Positions 14,812 to 20,865 of a stretch of DNA of 20,865 bases are shown piece after piece. Below the pieces are notes generated by a model, which saw nothing but the letters and a program-made list of their open reading frames with translations, made no database searches and was not told where the DNA came from. The DNA is from JBGPBY01 sp041481485. Lineage in GTDB: Bacteria > Acidobacteriota > Terriglobia > 20CM-2-55-15. The translations under genes were made by a program, and so were the position numbers. The stretch lies in contig JBGPBY010000051.1 in the NCBI GenBank assembly GCA_041481485.1, forward strand, positions 1-20,865, read 5' to 3'. Numbering within the stretch: the first letter of the stretch is position 1; each line of letters starts with the position of its first letter.

Positions 14812-15474
14812 ATGATCAAAACCGCATTGGCCTTAATGTTAGGTATCGCTGCGCCGACGCAAACTCTCCCTCCGCAGTTTCCCCGCTCTGACGCAAAGCA
14901 ACTGGTCGACAACGAGCGAGTCACCGTGTGGGACGCGACGTGGTCAAAGGGCAAAGCGACACCGTCGTATCGCAATCGCGACGACATGGTGACTGTGGAA
15001 CTGAACGATGCCACCTACCGGGTCGCCGGCAAGGATTCCGCAGTTTCCGTGAAACTGGGGCAGGTGGCTTACATCAAGAACGGTACCTCTCAGTCTGAAA
15101 CGGGGACCAGCGATATTCCCCGTCATGTCATTGCGATCGATCTGAAAAATGCCAAAGTTCCACCGATGGAGAACAAGAGCGGATATCCCGATGCCTTTCC
15201 CCGCGAAGGCATTAAGAAGGTGTTGGACAACGAGCGGCTCACGATTTGGGATTATTCGTGGACTCCGGGGAAGCCCACGCCGATGCACTTTCATGCCAAA
15301 GACGTCGTCACCATTTATTTATCGACCGGCGAAATCCGTTCCACTGCACTCGATGGAACGGTTACCGTAAATTCGGTAACACCCGGATTCACCAGATTCA
15401 ATCCGCGCAATCGAACGCATACCGAGGAACTCATCAAAGGTTCCGGCCGCGCCATCATCGTCGAGTTGAAGTAG
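14812..15474 (+). CDS. Secreted tandem-cupin protein inside the ABC importer operon
   Basis: The 220-residue protein has a short signal-like N-terminus (MIKTALALMLGIAAPTQT) and two internal repeats of about 85 residues. Repeat 1 (from about 29) starts AKQLVDNERVTVWDATWSKG; repeat 2 (from about 134) starts IKKVLDNERLTIWDYSWTPG. Both look like cupin barrels. Repeat 2 has MHFH (His159, His161) and a later His203 (NRTHTEEL), consistent with a metal or ligand site. The matching place in repeat 1 is PSYRNRDD, without histidines, so only one half is likely to bind metal. It lies 24 bases after the permease and 8 bases before the ATPase start. A cupin between permease and ATPase is unusual; it might be an accessory binding protein or an enzyme acting on the solute before import. 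Function unknown. Confidence 0.78.
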   Translation: MIKTALALMLGIAAPTQTLPPQFPRSDAKQLVDNERVTVWDATWSKGKATPSYRNRDDMVTVELNDATYRVAGKDSAVSVKLGQVAYIKNGTSQSETGTSDIPRHVIAIDLKNAKVPPMENKSGYPDAFPREGIKKVLDNERLTIWDYSWTPGKPTPMHFHAKDVVTIYLSTGEIRSTALDGTVTVNSVTPGFTRFNPRNRTHTEELIKGSGRAIIVELK

Positions 15475-15482
15475 CGCCGTTT

Positions 15483-16223
15483 GTGAGCGCCATTACCCTG
15501 CACGAGATTACGAAGGATTTTGTGTTGCCCAACGGCGACCGGCTTCGTGTTCTCGACCGTATTTCGTTTGAAATTGCGCAGGGGACGTTTCATTCGATTC
15601 TCGGGCCGTCGGGATGCGGCAAGTCGACGATTCTGAACCTCATCGCGGGTCTGGACACTTACACATCGGGAAAGGTTGTTGTCGACGGGTCTCCTCGAAT
15701 CGGGTTTGTGTTTCAGCAGCCTCGGCTGTTGAACTGGAGGACGGTTCGCGAAAACGTGGAGTTGCCGCTGGAATCCGGGGCGGTGAAGGCGGCCGAACGG
15801 CGCAACATCGCGGATAAGTACATCCGCCTCGTCGGCCTCGCCGGATATGAAGACTATTACCCTTTGAAGATTTCCGGCGGGATGCAGCAGCGCGCGGCCA
15901 TCGCGCGGGCGCTGGCGATCGAGCCGGACATTCTCCTAATGGATGAACCGTTCAGCGGCCTGGATGAATGGACCGCCCGCAAAATGCGAGAGGAACTGAC
16001 GCGAATCTGGCAGGAGACCGGAAAGACCATCGTGTTTGTGACGCACAGCATCGGGGAGGCGGTGTTCCTGTCTCAACAGATTTTGATTATGAGTCCGAAG
16101 CCAGCCACGGTTTTCAAAAATGTCCGCATCGAGCTGCCGTATCCACGGGACTACACGGACGTGGCTCTCTTCGACATTGGAACCAGCCTGACGCGCGATT
16201 TCCTGACCATGAATTTTGAATAA
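15483..16223 (+). CDS. ABC transporter ATP-binding protein, SsuB/TauB type
   Basis: A 246-residue ATPase with all core motifs: Walker A GPSGCGKST (41-49), Q-loop FVFQQPRLLNWRTVRENV (76-92), signature ISGGMQQRAAIARAL (130-144, usually LSGGMxQR), Walker B ILLMDEPFSGLDE (150-162) and switch histidine FVTHSIGEA (185-193). It energises the permease dimer from the cytoplasm. The start is GTG at 15483, giving VSAITLHEITKDF, the usual N-terminus for this family. The frame is open further upstream, but that part overlaps the cupin gene. No strong ribosome site precedes the GTG, so translation may depend on the cupin gene 8 bases upstream. Last gene of the importer operon; the stop is followed by palindromic repeats. 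Confidence 0.93.
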   Translation: MSAITLHEITKDFVLPNGDRLRVLDRISFEIAQGTFHSILGPSGCGKSTILNLIAGLDTYTSGKVVVDGSPRIGFVFQQPRLLNWRTVRENVELPLESGAVKAAERRNIADKYIRLVGLAGYEDYYPLKISGGMQQRAAIARALAIEPDILLMDEPFSGLDEWTARKMREELTRIWQETGKTIVFVTHSIGEAVFLSQQILIMSPKPATVFKNVRIELPYPRDYTDVALFDIGTSLTRDFLTMNFE

Positions 16224-16265
16224 GTCGACTGCGAAGTACGATTTCTTCCTGCAGCACGGACTGTC

Positions 16266-16320
16266 GCCGCTACGCGGCTTAAGAATTTCGTGGACGAGTA
16301 CCACGGACTTACGTCCGTGG
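16266..16320. repeat. Two small palindromes, family B
   Basis: GCCGC-TAC-GCGGC (16266-16278) and CCACGGAC-TTAC-GTCCGTGG (16301-16320, perfect 8-base stem) are separated by 22 bases. The same pair in the same order recurs at 20686-20742. They begin 42 bases after the ATPase stop, in the 350-base gap 16224-16573. Confidence 0.8.
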
Positions 16321-16326
16321 CTAAGC

Positions 16327-16473
16327 GACTGCCGCCGCTAACGCGGCTGGGGAACCTCGAAACCGCGGAACGGCAGCTGTCCCTAGAGTCGCCGTCAACT
16401 ACAGGCCCCTCGGCCGTGGGACAGCTGCCGCTTCGCGGCTTCGAGGTTCCCCAGCCGCGTAGCGGCGGCAGTC
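16327..16473. repeat. Large near-perfect inverted repeat (about 56-base arms, 34-base loop)
   Basis: The left arm 16327-16383 starts GACTGCCGCCGCTAACGCGG and the right arm 16418-16473 is its reverse complement. There is one extra A in the left arm and a few mismatches in the inner third. Each arm is itself made of family-B units (GCCGC-TA(A)C-GCGGC). The 34-base loop holds nothing recognisable. It sits between the convergent ABC importer operon and the right-hand PQQ gene, and would form a very stable cruciform or RNA hairpin from either strand. Confidence 0.88.
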
Positions 16474-16479
16474 CCTTAG

Positions 16480-16499
16480 CCCCCGGCGTGAGCCGGGGG
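16480..16499. repeat. Perfect hairpin CCCCCGGC-GTGA-GCCGGGGG, family B
   Basis: An 8-base perfect stem with a GTGA loop. On the minus strand it is preceded by a T-run, not followed by one, so it is not a normal terminator for the minus-strand PQQ gene. For the plus-strand operon it is followed by AAAA. The loop and flanking TAGCC match the hairpin at 2268-2287 read on the other strand. The remaining 16500-16573 shows no gene. Confidence 0.7.
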
Positions 16500-16573
16500 A
16501 AAATTCACAAAAAAAGAATAAAGTGCCGGAGGCACGACAGATCAGGCGATCCCAGATCCACCCATCTGGCCAA

Positions 16574-18493
16574 TTACGGAAGTGAATACACATTCAACGA
16601 CTGCGTAGCGGCATTCCCTCCCGCAGCGATGATGGCAACGTATTGCTTGCCGTTCTTTCCCTGATACGTCATGGGAGTTGCCGTCATGCTGTTTTCACTG
16701 ACCATGGCCCACAATTCCTTTCCGGTTTTGGAATCGAAGGCGCGCAGCCGGTTGTCGGCCGTTGCGGCGATGAACACCAAGCCGCCGGCGGTCGCAATGG
16801 GTCCGCCCGCTCCGGCGGAACCGGCGTTTTTCTTTCCTTCCGGCATGCTGTTGTTGATGCCGAGTGGAGATCGCCACGCAATTTCTCCGGTATTGACGTT
16901 GACGGCAACAAGGCTGGACCATGGTGGCTTATAGCAAGGCAATCCCATTACATTGATGCTCGGCCCATTGGCTCGTGTGTACGGAAGCTGAGTTGCCTTT
17001 GTCGCCTCGCTGTAGTTGGGATTTTTTTGAATCCATCCGGTTGCAGGCGCATCCTTGGTGGCCACGAATACATAGTTCGTCGATTTGTCGAGCGCGGTGG
17101 CTCCCCAGTTCGGGCCTCCTGTGGCGCCGGGAAAAACAATCGATGGCGGATTATTCCCTTCCTTGTACTGCCATGGTGAATACTGACCCTCGTTGTAGAA
17201 CTTGTTCGTTTCCCATAGCTGTTTGCATGCTGCCGCGTGTTCGGGCGTTGTTTCTTCTGCGGTGACGAGGTCCTTTGCAGACATGCTGACTCGCGCAATG
17301 GCCGGCGGCCTGGACGGGATCGGCTGTGTCGGTGAATACCACTCGCCGGGAACATTGCCTTTGGGAACCGGAGTTTCGACGATGGGAAAGACCGGATCTC
17401 CCGTCTCCCGGTTTAGAACGAACATGTACCCCAGCTTGCCGGTTTGAGCCAGAGCAGGAATCGTACGTCCGTTTTGTATGACATCGACAAGAACAGGAGC
17501 GGGAGGCAGATCGAAATCCCACAGTTCGTGATGTACGGTCTGAAAATGCCACAGACGCTTGCCTGTGGATGCATCGACCGCGACCAGAGTATTGGCAAAG
17601 AGATTGTTTCCGGGACGATCTCCACCATAGTAGTTGTAGTTCGCACCGCCGATCGGCAGATAGACGATGCCGCGCTGTTCGTCCAATGTAAGCGTGAATG
17701 CCCACACATTCGTTCCCGTACGATCTTTCCAGCTGCCGTCTTGCCAGGAGTCATTGCCGAATTCACCAGGCTGAGGCACGGCGTTGAATTCCCAGATCTT
17801 CTTTCCGGTGCGCGCATCGAACGCGCGCGGATTAAGCTCCGGGTGCGACGCCATCGTCGTGCCCGAGTCGACATGCGGTTCACCGGGACCATAAATTGTG
17901 GCGCCAATGAAGATCATGTTCTTGTAGAGAATCGGGACGCCGGCGAAGCCGATTTGAATATCCTGTTCGCCGTTTGTTCCAAAGGTTGTTGAGGGTGTGC
18001 CATCATCCGCGTTTAGAGCCATCAGCTTTCGACCGCTGGTGAAAATGATGCGTGGTTTGACTGCGCCATCACCCGCCCAGTACGCAACTCCGCGGAACGA
18101 AGCTCGTCCGGATGGCAACAGATAGCGCCAGATTTCCTTTCCGGTTTCCGGTTCGAGCGCCACGATGCGATTCCCGGCAGGCAGGTACATAATGTCATTC
18201 ACAACGATTGGAGTGACTTCCTGAAAAACCTCTGTGCCTGTAATGTTCCCGGTTTCCGGCTGTAGTTTAAATGCCCACGCCTTCACCATGGTCGCGACAT
18301 TGGACGGATTGATCTGAGTCAGCGGAGAATAGCGCGTGCCGGCCAGATCACGATTGTGCATCGGCCAATCGGCATCCGGACTGCGTGCAGGAGCGGGCGT
18401 ACCACGTTGGGACGTACCAATCTGAACGCCAAGTGCGAGCGCCGCAGCAACCGTCAATGCAAAGGCAGCCCATCGGGTAGTCGAAAGCTTCAT
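16574..18493 (-). CDS. Secreted PQQ-binding beta-propeller dehydrogenase, second paralogue
   Basis: A 639-residue paralogue of the protein encoded at 56-2107. A signal peptide (MKLSTTRWAAFALTVAAALALGV) precedes the mature start WPMHNRDLAGTRYSPLTQIN, the usual opening of quinoprotein dehydrogenases. Blade motifs include ALEPETGKEIWRY, AFDARTGKKIWEF, AVDASTGKRLWHF and AFDSKTGKELWAM. The central motif is HHELWDFDLPPAPVLVDV, equivalent to HHDIWDYDMPPHP in the paralogue, and both share an EWxSPTQPIPS segment. There is no CxxCH haem motif, so an external electron acceptor is needed. It lacks the Pro/Gly tail of the paralogue. The ATG has GGAGG 6 bases upstream and its own candidate promoter. The likely role is periplasmic sugar or alcohol oxidation; the substrate is not readable. 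Confidence 0.9.
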   Translation of the reverse strand: MKLSTTRWAAFALTVAAALALGVQIGTSQRGTPAPARSPDADWPMHNRDLAGTRYSPLTQINPSNVATMVKAWAFKLQPETGNITGTEVFQEVTPIVVNDIMYLPAGNRIVALEPETGKEIWRYLLPSGRASFRGVAYWAGDGAVKPRIIFTSGRKLMALNADDGTPSTTFGTNGEQDIQIGFAGVPILYKNMIFIGATIYGPGEPHVDSGTTMASHPELNPRAFDARTGKKIWEFNAVPQPGEFGNDSWQDGSWKDRTGTNVWAFTLTLDEQRGIVYLPIGGANYNYYGGDRPGNNLFANTLVAVDASTGKRLWHFQTVHHELWDFDLPPAPVLVDVIQNGRTIPALAQTGKLGYMFVLNRETGDPVFPIVETPVPKGNVPGEWYSPTQPIPSRPPAIARVSMSAKDLVTAEETTPEHAAACKQLWETNKFYNEGQYSPWQYKEGNNPPSIVFPGATGGPNWGATALDKSTNYVFVATKDAPATGWIQKNPNYSEATKATQLPYTRANGPSINVMGLPCYKPPWSSLVAVNVNTGEIAWRSPLGINNSMPEGKKNAGSAGAGGPIATAGGLVFIAATADNRLRAFDSKTGKELWAMVSENSMTATPMTYQGKNGKQYVAIIAAGGNAATQSLNVYSLP

Positions 18494-18517
18494 CGTGACC
18501 TCCGAATTCTCCCGATA

Positions 18518-18546
18518 CTTATGTCAGGGGATACCTGTGATGTCAA
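18518..18546 (-). promoter_or_regulatory. Candidate sigma-70 promoter of the right PQQ-propeller gene
   Basis: On the minus strand a perfect -35 box TTGACA (18546-18541) is followed by a 17-base spacer and CATAAG (18523-18518, four of six bases). Transcription would start near 18511, leaving a short leader with GGAGG at 18500-18504 and the ATG at 18493. It lies in the 68-base gap after the ABC1-kinase stop. Confidence 0.5.
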
Positions 18547-18561
18547 CGTGGGAGCGATGGT

Positions 18562-19995
18562 TCACCGGCCGTCGCGAGCCCGCCGAAGCGCGAGTTCTTC
18601 CTGGTGGATTTCTCGAACGTTTATCTTTGCGCCGAGGCGCAGCAACAAGGCTCGAAGCGCAAAGGTGCTGCGCGACAAGTACACATACATTGGCGCGGCG
18701 GCGGTGTAGCGCTTCGCGGCCATGTCGCGTGTCAGTTCAATCCCCTTCTTGAAAAACGATTCATTTGAGAAATCGAATACTCCATCGATCTGTTCGGGCC
18801 CAAACGACCACTGCCAGAATTCGCGGGTCAGGCGCATGAAATCCGGATTGTCGAGATCCTTTTTCGTCGCTAATCCGCCGGCCAGGAGAACTTCTGGGAA
18901 ATGCGACGGATCGGATAAGTAACGATCGGTGCGCCGGATCTGCTCCCGCTCTTCTTCGGTGAATCGCTGGACGCAGCCGAAGTCCAGAAGACCAAGACGG
19001 CCGTCCTCCATGAATACCAGATTCCCTGGATTGGGATCTCCATGGCTAAGGTAAGCGAAACACATGCGGCACCAGACTCGATAGATGATTGAGGCATACG
19101 AATTCCGCTTCGCCTGCGTCGGATTTGCCGCCAGGAACCCGCGGAGATGCGGTCCGCTGAGGTATTCCATCGTCAGCACACGGGCGGTTGAATATTGCTC
19201 AAAGACTGCAGGAACGACGACGCGATCCACCGGCTTGAAGCACGCTCGCACTTCCTTCATGTTCTTTGCTTCATGAACGTAGTCCGCCTCTTCGGCAAGC
19301 ATTTGCTGAATGGCAGTGCACTGGCCTTTTGCCGATTCCCATTGCCGGGTGAGACGCATCGGAAAAATCAGGGCCATCAGGTTACGAACATCGGCGTCGA
19401 TCGCACGACCAATGCCGGGATACTGAATTTTCACCGCGACCGATTCCCCAGACTTCAACGTCGCGCGGTGGACCTGCCCAATGGAGGCGGCCGCAAACGG
19501 TTGTTTATCGAAACTCGCAAATATATCCTCGGGATCGCCCCCGAGTTCGTTACGTACCATCTCTCGAATCAATGAGAAGTGCATCGGCGGCGCTTCGGAA
19601 TGAAGCGTGTCGAGCGTCGAGACAATCTGATCGGGAATCACTTCCGGAAGATTGCCGAACATCTGACCGAGTTTCGTCGCGGCCCCGCGGAGATAGCCCA
19701 GGCGATGAATGATGGTCAGCGCCACGCTAAGATTCGTTTCCATCTCCTGACGCTGTTTGGCTTTCGCATCCGCAAACCAGCCGCGGACCCAGCGGGCAAG
19801 ATACGCCAGGGTGATTTGAGTCGATAGCTCTCCCAGCGTCCAAAGCCGATGAATCGAATGGACAGGCACCGGTCTGAACGCAAGGTCGGCAAAAATTTGC
19901 TTCAGCCGCTGTTGCGCGTCCTCAGAATCCAGTACCGAGGATTCGCTTTCAGCCTCCGGAAGCGATGCAAGTAAATCACTGATGTTGGTTTTCAT
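18562..19995 (-). CDS. ABC1/ADCK/UbiB-family atypical kinase
   Basis: A 477-residue protein with all hallmarks of the ABC1 (UbiB/ADCK) kinase-like family: the KxGQ motif KLGQ (108-111), the Ala-rich loop PFAAASIGQVHRA (166-178) that replaces the glycine-rich loop, the ATP lysine in VAVKIQYPG (Lys189), the EADYVHEAKN helix (236-245), the catalytic-loop HGDPNPGN (318-325) and LLDFG (336-340). Family members support ubiquinone or other isoprenoid-lipid metabolism as ATPases. The C-terminus has no long hydrophobic anchor, only the moderately hydrophobic APMYVYLSRSTFALRALLLRLG. The gene's ATG overlaps the TetR stop by four bases (ATGA), so it is probably the main target of that regulator. No quinone-synthesis genes are nearby. 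Confidence 0.9.
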   Translation of the reverse strand: MKTNISDLLASLPEAESESSVLDSEDAQQRLKQIFADLAFRPVPVHSIHRLWTLGELSTQITLAYLARWVRGWFADAKAKQRQEMETNLSVALTIIHRLGYLRGAATKLGQMFGNLPEVIPDQIVSTLDTLHSEAPPMHFSLIREMVRNELGGDPEDIFASFDKQPFAAASIGQVHRATLKSGESVAVKIQYPGIGRAIDADVRNLMALIFPMRLTRQWESAKGQCTAIQQMLAEEADYVHEAKNMKEVRACFKPVDRVVVPAVFEQYSTARVLTMEYLSGPHLRGFLAANPTQAKRNSYASIIYRVWCRMCFAYLSHGDPNPGNLVFMEDGRLGLLDFGCVQRFTEEEREQIRRTDRYLSDPSHFPEVLLAGGLATKKDLDNPDFMRLTREFWQWSFGPEQIDGVFDFSNESFFKKGIELTRDMAAKRYTAAAPMYVYLSRSTFALRALLLRLGAKINVREIHQEELALRRARDGR

Positions 19996-20603
19996 GATTT
20001 CCGGCTCCTTTTACTGGGCAAAGTACGGGGCAATGCCGTGATGAAAAGATTGAGAGTCTGATCGAGCAGGGCCATCGTGTCTTCCTGCTTCGGTGAATGA
20101 TCGGTGGCCCAGTGCGCAAACACGCCGAGGTAAAGGGTCCAGTACAACTGCATGGTTACTGCAGCCGGCCTCTCGATGCGGTGTTTCAGGAGAATCCGTT
20201 CCACGGCTTCCAGATGGGTCGTGCGGATCGACTCTCCAGCGCTTTCGTCCGAGTGGCGGCGCAACGGACTGAGTATCGATTCCGCAGCCTGAGCGAGAAA
20301 CTTTCGATATTTGCGAAGTGCAGAGAGTTCCGCCCAGATGAACGTATATAACTCCTCTTCCAGAGACTCACCCGTGCGCTTTTCTACTTCGTGTCCCGCC
20401 TCGGCCAGCGCCTCCGAGATTAACTCCGCAACGACGGCTTCCTTCGAATCGAAATAATTGAAGAGCGTTCCGGCAGCAATACCCGCAGCGGCTGCAATGC
20501 TTCGCGTTGTCGTGCTCTCCCAGCCGTCTTTGATGAACAGCTTCGCTGCAACCTGAATGATGCGTTCCCGGGTCGCGGTTTTAGTTTCTGCGGTGACTCT
20601 CAT
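19992..20603 (-). CDS. TetR/AcrR-family transcriptional regulator
   Basis: A 203-residue regulator. The N-terminal helix-turn-helix reads RERIIQVAAKLFIKDGWESTTTRSIAAAAGIAAGTLFNYFDSKEAVV, the standard TetR pattern with GTLFNYFDSKE as the recognition-helix end. The C-terminal ligand domain (LEEELYTFIWAELSALRKYRKFLAQAAES... HWATDHSP) resembles the TetR C-terminal domains linked to ABC1-kinase genes. I prefer ATG 20603. A TTG at 20648 in the same frame would add 15 residues, but it lies inside the predicted -35 box. It overlaps the downstream ABC1-kinase gene by four bases, so regulator and kinase form one transcript and probably one autoregulated unit. Confidence 0.92.
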   Translation of the reverse strand: MRVTAETKTATRERIIQVAAKLFIKDGWESTTTRSIAAAAGIAAGTLFNYFDSKEAVVAELISEALAEAGHEVEKRTGESLEEELYTFIWAELSALRKYRKFLAQAAESILSPLRRHSDESAGESIRTTHLEAVERILLKHRIERPAAVTMQLYWTLYLGVFAHWATDHSPKQEDTMALLDQTLNLFITALPRTLPSKRSRKS

Positions 20604-20606
20604 AAA

Positions 20607-20669
20607 GTGATCGTGCTCATAATATGTCGAACAGGAGGGTAAGTTCAATGATTAAATGAGCGCACTCAT
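20607..20669 (-). promoter_or_regulatory. Candidate TetR promoter flanked by two operator-like sites
   Basis: On the minus strand TTGAAC (20648-20643) and TATTAT (20624-20619, five of six consensus bases) are separated by 18 bases. They place transcription start about 8 bases before the ATG at 20603. ATGAG-N4-CTCAT lies just upstream (20656-20669). A related ATGAGCACGATCAC (20607-20620, 10 of 14 identical to the reverse complement of the first site) overlaps the -10 end and start point. Paired palindromes around the promoter are what TetR autoregulation usually looks like. The repressor-site link is inference. Confidence 0.42.
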
Positions 20670-20685
20670 ATAAATGGAAACTGCC

Positions 20686-20742
20686 GCCGCTACGCGGCTG
20701 ATTGGGACCCTGGGAATGCGTCCCACGGAGTTACGTCCGTGG
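20686..20742. repeat. Two small palindromes, family B
   Basis: GCCGC-TAC-GCGGC (20686-20698) and CCACGGAG-TTAC-GTCCGTGG (20723-20742, one mismatch in the stem), in the same order as at 16266-16320. They lie upstream of the TetR promoter region, in the gene-free stretch from 20649 to the window end. Confidence 0.8.
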
Positions 20743-20792
20743 CTAAGTGCCCCATTTCTTAATTACAGCAACGTATGTTCGAAGCTGTAATC

Positions 20793-20865
20793 GCGATTCC
20801 CCACTGTAGGGGCGGTCTATGACCGCCCACAATTTGGAAGGATTGCACTCCTCGCAATTGTGGGC
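20793..20865. repeat. Palindromic intergenic element, family A, copy 3 (cut by window end)
   Basis: Starts GCGATTCCCC, continues into TGTAGGGGCGGTCTATGACCG and a centre GGAAGGATTGCACTCCTC, then enters the inverted arm CAATTGTGGGC at the window edge. It matches copy 2 closely, including the GGATTGCA-type centre. The rest of the right arm should lie just beyond the window. Confidence 0.85.

Noticed and set aside
16480..16510. Intrinsic terminator for the ABC importer operon
   Set aside because: The stem is followed by A residues, not T, on the coding strand, and it belongs to the dispersed family-B hairpins.

Overview
The window is 20.9 kb of a moderately GC-rich bacterial chromosome. I infer an Acidobacteriota-like soil or environmental organism. 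The grounds are secreted PQQ-propeller dehydrogenases, TolB/WD40-like secreted propellers, an SMP-30 propeller with long Gly/Ala inserts, ThuA-domain secreted proteins, and intergenic gaps filled with short palindromic repeats. No rRNA or tRNA gene fixes the taxonomy, and I saw no phage, transposase or CRISPR array.

Layout, left to right. (1) 56-3778, minus strand: a secreted PQQ-propeller dehydrogenase and a secreted SMP-30/gluconolactonase-like propeller, separated by a palindromic repeat cluster. (2) 3954-5660, plus strand: a secreted TolB/PD40-like propeller interrupted by one in-frame TAA. (3) 5789-7817, minus strand: a compact operon of a secreted ThuA-domain protein, an unknown 73-residue protein and an aldo/keto reductase. 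(4) 8144-13029, minus strand: a tightly coupled five-gene operon encoding a LeuD-like small subunit, an ornithine-cyclodeaminase-family enzyme, two M24 (creatinase/aminopeptidase P fold) proteins and a LeuC-like large subunit. (5) 13061-16223, plus strand, starting only 31 bp from the previous operon: a SsuA/NMT1-type ABC importer (lipoprotein binding protein, permease, ATPase) with a secreted double-cupin protein between permease and ATPase. (6) 16574-18493, minus strand: a second PQQ-propeller dehydrogenase with a recognisable promoter. (7) 18562-20603, minus strand: a TetR regulator overlapping an ABC1/UbiB-type kinase gene. (8) 20649-20865: more palindromic repeats.

The part most likely to be an undescribed system is the divergon at 8144-16223. 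The gene order suggests that a small organic solute is bound outside, imported by the ABC system and processed by the divergent operon. The LeuC-like protein lacks all three cysteines that hold the [4Fe-4S] cluster in aconitase and isopropylmalate dehydratase. The M24 proteins have lost most of their metal ligands. The cluster is therefore not leucine biosynthesis and not an ordinary peptidase operon. Known pathways that combine some of these families are hydroxyproline catabolism (aconitase-superfamily dehydratase plus OCD-family reductase) and ectoine catabolism (M24 hydrolase plus OCD-family protein). Neither matches the whole set, so the substrate is unknown.

Two families of dispersed palindromes occupy the gaps: one built on GGGCGGTCATAGACCGCCC, the other on small hairpins such as CCACGGAC-TTAC-GTCCGTGG and GCCGC-TAC-GCGGC. 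Both convergent gene junctions in the window carry a large palindrome.
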